The notes under the pieces are model-generated. The model did no database searches. It had not been told where the DNA came from and saw nothing but the letters and a program-made list of their open reading frames with translations. The position numbers and the translations under genes were made by a program. Of a stretch of DNA of 64,000 bases, positions 41,401-53,400 are shown piece after piece; position 1 is the stretch's first letter, and each line of letters opens with the position of its first letter. Location of the stretch: assembly GCA_027627225.1 (NCBI GenBank), contig CM051029.1, positions 16,575,956 through 16,639,955 on the forward strand, read 5' to 3'. This DNA comes from Congeria kusceri. Lineage: Eukaryota > Mollusca > Bivalvia > Myida > Dreissenidae.

Positions 41401-44400
41401 AGTTTGTTCAAGATTGTTGAAATTATGCCCCTGGGATAAATATAAGCCACGCCTTGGAGATGCATATTCCAGTTGGGTAGCAAGGTCTCAGGTGAGCGTC
41501 CTAGGGCCCTCTTGTTTTCTGATAAAGCATACCAGGGTGCTTTCACTTCTGACACTCCTTACTTAATAAGGCAGTGGAGCGATACAGGCACTTTTGTGCC
41601 TCTTGTTTAAAAAATATATAATATATATCAGTATTAAATGTATCATTCTAAATCACTTAATTCATCCATGAATTCATCCATTTATTGAGATTTACGGTTT
41701 CTATAATGATAAAGATCTGTATTTAAAAGACTTGTGTAACTTAACTTAATCAATTACTTTGTTTACCCACCTGGTCATTGTGGCAGATTTATTATGGAAA
41801 TTTATAATAATCTTTGAGAATAATAAATTATTCAAACATTGATAGTGGTTTAATGATATAAAACATTAAACTTAAAGCAATCTGATATTTCATATTATTT
41901 GTACACGGGGTCTGAACTCCCTGCCTATGTACTCTGTGACAATATGGTGTAATATAACCCTCTGGATCACGTGGTAGTTTACATAGTGACTTCGTTTACT
42001 GACGGTAAACAGCTGGAATCATATGAGTCTTAACCTCGAAGTTTGTTCGAAATTATCTTCGTTTCAATATTAATTTAACTTCTTGCGTCGCTTTACAATG
42101 GACAATAGCTAGATATCTATGTTTTGTGGAATACGTTAATATATTGATCAGAGATACGTACGTCATTCACTCGATTTAAAGTAAAAAAGGTTGGTTTGTG
42201 ATAACGAGCAATCTACAAAATGGCGACATTTTCTCCGCAGTCTTCAATAGATAAGGGTTCTGATGCAGTTAAGGAGTACAGTTGTACTACTGGTGAAGAG
42301 AAGAATCTTGAGAAATGTGCTGACTTCTATTGTGTGGCATGTCTAAGGTTTTTTTGCGGAAAATGTATTCAACCTCATGATCAGGCGTTTACGAAACGTA
42401 CCACATATGGAAAAGGGGACACGAAGAAGTGGCCAGTATCCGAGGAAGTTGAGGACTTTCTTCAGAAATGTGATGTACACAAAGATGAAAAATTGAAAAT
42501 GTTCTGTGAAGACCACAATAAGCTGTGCTGCACTGACTGTGCTTTCCTTAATCACAGGTACCGTGGACATGCACTAACTGTGCTTTCCTTAATCACAGGT
42601 ACCGTAGATATGCACTAACTGTGCTTTCCTTAATCACAGGTACCGTAGACATGCACTAACTGTGCTTTTCTTAATTACAGTACCGTAGACATGCACTAAC
42701 TGTGCTTTCCTTAATCACAGGTACCGTAGATATGCACTGACTGTGCTTTCCTTAATCACAGGTACCGTAGACATGCACAAACTGTGCTTTCCTTAATCAC
42801 AGGTACTGTAGACATGCACTAACTGTGCTTTCCTTAATCACAGGTACCGTATGCTGCACTAACTGTGCTTTCTTAATCACAGGAACCGTATGCTGCACTA
42901 ACTGTGCTTTCCTTAATCACAGGTACCGTAAACATGCACTAACTGTGCTTTACTTAATCACAGGTACCGTATGATGCACTAACTGTGCTTTCCTTAATCA
43001 CAGGTACCGTAGACATGTTTACCATAGACATGCACTAACTGTGCTTTCCTTAATCACAGGTACCGTAGACATGTTTACCGTAGACAGGCACTAACTGTGC
43101 TTTCCTTAATCACAGGTACCGTAGACATGTTTTCATTCAGTTATTATGGTAAATATGTGACACAATTGAGGCACGTAAAACAATATTTTTGTAATTATTG
43201 ACACGCTCTTAAAACGAAACTTACAAATTTGGTTGATTTAAAAGTCTTGGTCAATTGAAAGGCTGTATATTTTATAATAACTTGAGTGTTACTGAGATTT
43301 TAGGTTTACCTCTGAAATCAGTATTGAATGAACACAGATAATTTGCTGAAGAATCAAATTCAGGACAACTACATCAAAATGGTGTCTTGAGAAATGTATG
43401 TTAACCGAAATGACACATTTGAGTTTTAAACTTCCTGTTATTAGCTAGATACTAATGGTTAGCAGGTAAACTGAATACCTGGGTGTTAGATAACATCAAT
43501 GAATATGTTTAACGAGTTTAAGGTTTACTTAAATTTCACCCTGCATTAAAACCAGTTACACATTTTATGAATGCCCTTTCTTCACTATTTCCCAAACACA
43601 CAAATCTTTCATTCAAAGTAATAATACATGTTCCTTAAATAAGTTTCATAAAAGATTCAGTAGAAGAATATATTATCTTCGAAAATTTTAAGAGCATCCA
43701 ACTATTTTCTGTTTGTATGTAAATCACATAGTTTTATATCAAGCCGTGCATCTTGTCGTGTTATTGATAGCATTTTACTTAAATGTTCTTAATCTTTAAG
43801 TATAATATAATGTTTATGTTATTCTTTCAGACAGTGCACAAAAGTTACACTTATTTCGGAGTCAGTGAAAAAACATTCAACAGACCTCCAGCACCTGTCA
43901 GTTAAACTTCAAACTATCCTAGAAGAAATAAAGAAGCTTCAAACTAATTGGGAGATAAACATTCATTCTTTGCAGAGCTCATACGATAAACAATTACACA
44001 AGGTACGAGAAACCCGCAGGAAAATAAATGCAGCTTTTGATGAAATAGAAAAAAACACCCTGAAGCAAATGAAAGAAACACTGAATAGCCTTCAAGCTTC
44101 CCTCAAGAATGATGTGGAAAACTGTACGAGGCTTCGAGATGAATTAAAACGACTCCGCGAAGTCATACAGGACATCAGTGATAAGAGCAAGGAGGAACTC
44201 TCCTTTATTGCCAGCAAAAAATGCCTGGATAAGATACAACAGTCAGAAGCATATCTGAAGGAGAAATCTGTTCAAGTTAAACATTCACTTTCATTCCAGG
44301 CTAACGGTGACATTGAGCAGTACTTGTCCAAACTGTCAGGTCTGGGGAGGATTGTACACAGTAATCAAACATTGACAGTACAGGGAAATCCAGACCAGGC

Positions 44401-47400
44401 ATTTACTGTGAAGCACAAGTCTGAGTATAATGTGAAAGTAACAGTTGATTCAAACCAGTTATGCTGTATCGCAGGCATCTGTGCACTCTCAAATGGTCAG
44501 ATCCTTGTTGCTGACCAGAGTAATAAGAGAGTAAAGCTGCTGGACCAGCAGTACCAGGTGGTCTGTGTCAGTGACATGTCTGCTTATCCAGAGGACATGT
44601 GTCAGATCTCTCCATGTGAAGTGGCTGTCACTGTGGATGATGGTGTTAACACTCGTGAGGTCCAGTTTATATCTGTCAACAATGGGCGGCTGGTAAAGAG
44701 CAATAAGCTTCAGTTACAACATCACTGTGTAGGTATCGCCCACCACCAGGGGGAGCTGTATGTCACTGATCGTACTGCACTGTACAAGTACACGCTGAGT
44801 GGGAAACTGGTCAGCAAGCTGTATAAGGGTACATCAGGTAGAGTTACAAGTAAGAATCATGGTGGATTCATTTTAGTTTCGTTTTAGTAATTTTAAACTA
44901 CCTGGTTGTGCAAGATATACTTGTGAGTTAATTATTCAATACACATTTAGAAATGATTTCCATCATGTATTTATATGTAAGAGCAACTATTAAAACATGT
45001 TAAGTCTATAAATAGAATTTGTCAGTATTTTTGCCTTTAATTTTAATTCATCATACATCTATCAACTCATAATAACAATCATGTATTAAACCTGCTACTT
45101 CACAGATGACATATATAACTGGGGCCAAAATTGATGTTTGTAATGTAAATAATACTATACTCATCAAATGCAATCAATAAAGCATCACTTAAAATATGAT
45201 AACAATACAAATTATAACAGACTAACTGACTCTTTTGGGAAAGCCCTTCTAAAAATATACTAGGAATTTGCGGTGTGTGGTATTGAGTTATTGTAATTTC
45301 GGACCGTTTATGAAGATGTCAGATGCGATTCCAATAGCTTATTTAAAGACAAATGTCACTATTCATAAAAACACAGTGGTGATTTCACAAGTTCCATGCC
45401 TTTCATGAATAACTGTACTTCTAACAGTGATATCAGTTGTCATAAATTGGACAATTAATTTTGAGGTCAGTCTATGAAACATGTTCTACAGGTATTTAAG
45501 TTTAAAATATATAATACATTCAACAATTTACATACTAAATCACTTGGTAAGTTTGTGTCCACTAATAAGCAAATTTGAATAGAAAAAACCCATGTTAATT
45601 GGTTTAAAATTACCTGTTTTCTCAATTGGTTGTACCAATGTCTTTATTCAAATTTTGATACCCTCGAAAGTGAAACACTTTACTGACCACAATAACGGTA
45701 TTTCTTCGTGCAAAAATCACGCATGTGATTTACATTCCTTTTACGGGAAACTAGGACACAAATGTCTTTAAACGAGAGATTATATGGTATATTTAATGAT
45801 TTTATTAATTTAAGGATTTCTTAATAACCTGAAATATATTAGAAAATTGTCGTGCAAACAAAGATTTCTTCTAACACTACTGAAATGAAAAAAGTCTGAG
45901 CACTTGCGGGGGATTGAATCCGGGTCCTCGGCGTTAGAGGCAGATGCACTTTGCGCTATTTGTAATTTGGGGCATATGTTTTGTAAACAACGGGACTCCG
46001 AAAGTGAAATTGATTGGCTGTTTGGAACACGTGGTGATTTCACAACAACAACCTAAGAGTTATAAATACTTGAAATGTGTATCGAGACGCTTTTGAAATT
46101 GGTTTGAATGCGTTGTAATGATTAAACCAAGGTGTTTGGAACTTTTGTAAATGTGCCAACAATGTTATTTCAGTCATTTCTATTTAATGATATTGTGTTT
46201 TACTAGATTTGAAACAATGTTTAACATTTTTGTCATTTTCCCTATCTATGACATAGCAGCTTTAATAATACTATTATAATAAATTAACTAATGCTTAGTG
46301 TTCCAGTCATACTAAAATGTATGATTATTGAATTTTATGTAAAATTGTTATTGTCTATTTTGAAAAACCAAACACAAATTAAGGAAAATACATCACTTCA
46401 GTTTGTTTATAAACATTACAGTATTTAAATATCTTGATGTAACTCTGTTTTGCAGTAAATAGTTGTGCTGTGAGCCCCACAGGTGACGTGATCTATGTGA
46501 CCAACAATGCCCAGCACAAGCTCCTCACCCTGGCCAGGGATGGGTCAGTGCTGAACAGCTTCACTGACCCTGAACTACAACAGCCACTTGGTGTACATGT
46601 AACACCTGCTGGCCAAGTGTTGGTATGTGGATTCTTATCCAACACTATAATTCAGGTGGATAGCCAGGGCAGGAAGAAGCTGGCCACTGTGGCAACACTG
46701 AGGGATGGAGTGAGGAGCCCATTGTCAGTCTGCTACAACAACAACACAGCCTCCATCATTGTGGGACAGAATAATAACAACAAAATCCTGGTGTTTGAAG
46801 TGCAATAGCACACTTCCACATTTATCAGATACTTTTATTAATAAATGTTTTATCTGACAATAACAATGTTTCTTTGAACATTGACACGGATGCTCTGTAT
46901 TACAGATTGAGTTTGCAGTTTCTATTACAATGTACTGTGTTATCAAGCAAGTATGTTATGTATACGATATTTTTTTTTGAAAGGTCAAACATGTTTTTCT
47001 TATCTGACAAACAGTAACAGTTCTTGTCAATTTGAGAATCATTGTCAGCAATGATAATGCATGCAGACAAACACCGGAGCTGTGAATTTTGGTCGTTATT
47101 CTGAGTTTAATCACCTCATATTTAGCGATGTATTTTTACTTAATGAATTACTGATAATGATACAAACTTACCTGCTGTGTTTTTGCATCATTTAGTTTGG
47201 ATAATTGTGATATAAAGTCAAATAAATAATATGCTGCATTTTCTGATGATAGCGGTTGGAAAATATCATGGTTATAAAATAGAAACTTGAAATGTTCCAG
47301 TTTTGAATATACTGAGAACAAAACCTGTTGTTGTTTATTCTGCGATCTTTAACGGATGAAAAGTAACCGGGATCATATGTGGAAAACAAAGTAATATTGC

Positions 47401-50400
47401 TTGACAATCATATATAATATTATGTGGTGTGATCTTGTCAGTTAATTGTTTGCTTTTAAAATAATTGCTGAGTGCCATTGAATTACATGATTGTATTTTT
47501 GTTAATAATTGTTTGCTGTAAAAAAGGGTTCATGTAAAATGTGTTGTTGTTATTTATAAAATGATCAGATCTTTATAAATAATAAACCTGTAGTGTTTAT
47601 GCATATAGGTGGATTTCCTTTGCAAGTACAAGGATAGACCGCATTATAGGTTGGATGGTTTGGAACACAGTGTCTCTCTGTCATTTGTTGAATTAGCCAG
47701 TGATTTTTACAGATTTAAATCTTTGGCTAAAGAAATGTATAGGTTGGCAACAACTGTTAGTTCATTAACCCATATAAAATACCCACACTGAGTACGATTT
47801 CAACATAGTACAGTAAATATTGCTAAAAAAACAACATCGTACTGTACATATGGCTAAAGTAGTTTAGTAAATATGGTTTAAGTACAACACTTAACAGGAA
47901 ATATGGCTACAGAAAAACATTGTAAAGTACAAATGGCTAAAGAACAACACAGTACAGGAAATATGTCTAAAGAACAACAAACAACATGGTACCGAAAATA
48001 CAGGTTAAAAACACTGTACAATTAATAAATCTAAAGAACAACACAGTACAGTACATTTGGTTTAAATTCAACAAAGTACAGTAAATATAGGTAAAGTACA
48101 GCACAGTACAGTAAATATAGATAAAGAATATCACAGTACAGTCAATATGGCTAAAGTTTAAAACAGTACAGTAAATGTGGCTAAAGTTCAACACAGTACA
48201 TTAAATATGGCTAAAGAACAACACAGTATAGTAAATATGTCTAAAGAACAACAAACAACATAGTATCGAAAATATGGCTTTAGAACAACACTGTACAGTT
48301 GATATGGTTAAAAACCAACAAAGAACTTATTACAGTAAATATGGCTAAAGAACAACACAGTATGGTAAATATGGCTAAAGAACAACAAAGAACATATTAC
48401 TGTAAATATGGCAAAGGAACAACACAGTGTAGCAAAAATGGCTCAAGAACAACAAAGAAGATAATACACTAATATGGCTAAAGAACAACACAGTACAGTC
48501 ATAGATAAAGAACAACACAGTACAGTACTTATGGCTAAAGACAACAAAGTACATGAAATATATTAAAAGGACAACACAGAACATATTAGAACATTATATA
48601 GCTACGGGTAATGAACAATATACTACAGTACTATACAGTAGAGTGAATATGGCTGTAGAACATCAAAGAACATATTAGAACATATATAGCTACGGGTAAT
48701 GAACAATATACTACAGTACTATACAATAGAGTAAATATGGCTGTAGAACATCAAAGAACATATTAGAACATATATAGCTACGGGTAATGAACAATATACT
48801 ACAGTACTATACAATAGAGTAAATATGGCTGTAGAACATCAAAGAACATATTAGAACATATATAGCTACGGGTAATGAACAATATACTACAGTACTGTAC
48901 AGTAGAGTAAATATGGCTGAAGAACATCAAAGAACATATTAGAACATATATAGCTACGGGTAATGAACAGTATACTACAGTACTGTACAGTAAAGTAAAT
49001 ATGGCTGAAGAACATATTAGAACATATATAGCTACGGGTAATGAACAATATATTACAGTACTGTACAGTAGAGTAAATATGGCTTTAGAACATCAAAGAA
49101 CATATTAAAACATATATAGCTACGGGTAATGAACAATATACTACAGTACTGTACAGTAGAGTAAATATGGCTGTAGAACATCAAAGAACATTTGAGAACA
49201 TATATAGCTACCGGTAATGAACAATATACTAGAGTACTATTCAGCAGAGTGAATATGGCTCAAGAACATCAAAGAACATATTAGAACATAAATAGCTACT
49301 GGTAATGAACAGTATACTACAGTACTGTACAATAGAGTAAATATGGCTAAAGAACAGCATAGTAAAGGACATTTGGCTAAATTACATCACAGAAGAGTAA
49401 ATATGGCTAAAGAACAACACAGTACTATTAGTTACACTGTTCGTAACTGATGGTGTATGGGATAACACCCTCAGTGGCTTTATACCATACGAGAGCGCAG
49501 CTCGAGTATGGTTTGAAGCCACTGAGGGTGTATATCCCATACACCATCAGTTACGAACAGTGTAACGAATATATCTCACCGACTACCTTTCATTGGTTTC
49601 TTTTAATTTGATCTAGGAACGCACATGTAGGTCCTTTAATAATAAATAATTATTTATAAAAGCTGCGTTTTTTAAATCTTATTTAATTTTTTAATGGTCG
49701 TCCATGGTTCGAATTAGTAAAGATATTAAAAATGTTACAATATTCAATTGTTATTTTATTCAAGAGTGTCCCTTTAACAAACTGGAACTGACTGTAAGCA
49801 ATGCGTCTTCCAAGAAACAGACAATACCAGTAGACCTACGTCATTTAAGGTGCGTCATCTTTAGTAAACAAATGGAGTGTCAAGCAGTAAGTCATCTTTA
49901 GTAAACAAATGGAGTGTCAAGCAGTACAGTATACTGCAGTACAAATGGAGTGTCAAGCAGTACAGTAATACTGCAGTACAAATGGAGTGTCAAGCAGTAC
50001 AGTAATACTGCAGTACAAATGGAGTGTCAAGCAGTACAGTAATACTGCAGTACACATTGGAAATGGAGTGTCAAGCAGTACAGTAATACTGCAGTACACA
50101 TTGGAAATGGAGTGTCAAGCAGTACAGTAATACTGCAGTACAAATGGAGTGTGAAGCAGTACAGTAATACTGCAGTACACATTGGAAATGGAGTGTCAAG
50201 CAGTACAGTAATACTGCAGTACACATTGGAAATTGAAGACATTTTAACCAGACTAATCATAGACAATCAATGAAATGAGCGCGTGAACTGTGGATATTAT
50301 ATGCTGATGTGGAAATGGATTTATTAAATCGGATTTATTATAATATTACAAGAACAAAGCAGTATTTTGTTTTTGTCAGTCACACTGTCGAGGTTGATAA

Positions 50401-53400
50401 ACAGCAAAAACACCGAGATAAGATTACTTAATTTTTATAGCTGGTGCACGTTAGACAGTTCTTTCACAGTATTAAGATACATTTGTTTGGAATCTGTATT
50501 TAAACATAAAAAATATGCCATGCAACGTCAAGTTGATATAAAATTACTAAACAAAACAACAGATTATCCAGCAGTTGCCATTTTGTTTTACTTTCTATGG
50601 AGTATTGAAAATTAGCCATGGTGTATGGTAAATACACCACGGTCACGTGACCGCTCTTAGCCAATCGGATCACGTCATTTATGTAGGAGGTGAGATATAG
50701 TTTATATATGGCTATCAAAAGAACATTGTAGTTAAGTAAATATGGCTAAAGAACAACATTGTGCAGTACATGCGGCTTTAAGAACAGCTTATAACAGTAA
50801 ATATGGCTAAAGACCAACACAGTACAGAAAATAACATTCATTCCATATATTCACAGAACTGTGCCAGCAATCCCGAGAGGTCTATCACAGAACGGGTGTC
50901 ACAGATGAAGCTAAAGTTCCTCTCCCACTACCTCGAGACGGCGGGGACAGGACAGGGCGCGGTGGCAGAGCAGCGCTACAGGCAGGCCTCCAACCTGTAC
51001 TATCGGGTCATGAAGAGGCTGCTGGACATAGTGAGTAGTCATGGCTGAACAATCATAGGCTGGACATAGTGAGTAGTTATGGCTGAACAATCATAGGGTG
51101 GACATAGTGAGTAGTTATGGCTGAACAATCATAGGCTGGACATAGTGAGTAGTTATGGCTCAACAATCATATGCTGGACATAGTGAGTAGTTATGGCTGA
51201 ACAATCATGGGTTGGACATAGTGAGTAGTTATGGCTGAACAATCATAGGCTGGACATAATGAGTAGTTATGGCTGAACAATCATAGGCTGGACATAGTGA
51301 GTAGTCATGGCTGAACAATCATGGGTTGGACATAATGAGTAGTTATGGCTGAACAATCATAGGCTGGTCATAGTGAGTAGTCATGGCTGAACAATCATAG
51401 GCTGGACATAATGAGTAGTTATGGCTGAACAATCATAGGCTGGACATAGTGAGTAGTTATGGCTGAACAATCATGGGTTGGACATAATGAGTAGTTATGG
51501 CTGAACAATCATAGGCTGGACATAGTGAGTAGTCATGGCTGAACAATCATAGGCTGGACATAGTGAGTAGTCATGGATAAACAATCATAGGCTGGACATA
51601 GTGAGTAGTCATGGCTGAACAATCATGGGCTGGACATAGTGAGTAGTCATGGCTAAACAATCATGGGCTGGACATAGTGAGTAGTCATGGCTGAACAATC
51701 ATAGGCTGGACATAGTGATTAGTCATGGCTGAACAATCATGGGCTGGACATAGTGAGTAGTCATGGCTGAACAATCATAGGCTGGACATAGTGAGTAGTT
51801 ATGGCTGAACAATCATGCGCTGGACATAGTGAGTAGTTATGGCTGAACAATCATGGGCTGGACATAGTGAGTAGTTATGGCTGAACAATCATGGGGTGGA
51901 CATAGTGAGTAGTCAAGGCTGAACAATCATGGGCTGGACATAGTGAGTAGTTATGGCTGGAAAATCATGGGCTGGACATAGTCAGTAGTTATGGCTGAAC
52001 AATCATGGGCTGAACATAGTTAGTAGTTATCGCTGAACAATCATGGGCTGGACATAGTCAGTAGTTGTGGCTGAATAATCAGGGGCTGGACATAGTGAGT
52101 AGTAATGGCTGAACAATCATGGGCTGGACATAGTCAGTAGTTATGGCTGAACAATCATGGGCTGGACATAGTCAGTAGTCATGGATGAACAATCATGGGC
52201 TGGACATAGTCAGTAATTATGGCTGAACAATCATGGGCTGGACATAGTCAGTAGTTATGGCTGAACAATCATGGGCTGGACATAGTGAGTAGTTATGGCT
52301 GAACAATCATGGGCTGGACATAGTGAGTAGTTATGGCTGAACAATCATTGGCTGGACATAGTGAGTAGTTATGGCTGAACAATCATACGGTGGACATAGT
52401 GAGTAGTTATGGCTGAACAATCATGGGCTGGACATAGTGAGTAGTTATGGCTGAACAATCATAGGGTGGACATAGCGAGTAGTTATGGCAGAACAATCAT
52501 AGGGCTGGACATAGTGAGTAGTTATGGCTGAACAATCATAGGGTGGACATAGTGAGTAGTTATGGATGAACAATCATAGGCTGGACATAGTGAGTAGTTA
52601 TGGCTGAACAATCATAGGCTGGACATAGTGAGTAGTCATGGCTGAACAATCATAGGCTGGACATAGTGAGTAGTTATGGCTGAACAATCATGGGCTGGAC
52701 ATAGTGAGTAGTCATGGCTGAACAATCATGGGCTGGACATAGCGAATCATAGGGTGGACATAGCGAGTAGTTATGGCAGAACAATCATAGGGCTGGACAT
52801 AGTGAGTAGTTATGGCTGAACAATCATAGGCTGGACATAGTGAGTAGTTATTGCTGAACAATCATGGGCTGGACATAGTGAGTAGTCATGGCTGAACAAT
52901 CATGGGCTGGACAAAGCGAGTAGTTATGGCAAAACAATCATAGGGTGGACATAGCGAGTAGTTATGGCAGAACAATCATAGGGCTGTACATAGCGAGTAG
53001 TTATGGCTGAACAATCATGGGCTGGACATAGTGAGTAGTTATGGCTGAACAATCATAGGGTGGACATAGCGAGTAGTTATGGCAGAACAATCATAGGGCT
53101 GGACATAGTGAGTAGTTATGGCTGAACAATCATAGGGTGGACATAGTGAGTAGTTATGGCTGAACAATCATCGGCTGGACATAGTGAGTAGTTATGGCTG
53201 AACAATCATAGGCGTAACATAGTGAGTAGTTATGGCTGAACAATCATATGCTGGACATAGTGAGTAGTTATGGCTGAACAATCATAGACTGGACATAGTG
53301 AGTAGTTATGGCTGAACAATCATGGGCTGGACATAGTGAGTAGTTATGGCTGAACAATCATAGGCTGGACATAGTGAGTAGTTGTGGCTGAACAATCATA

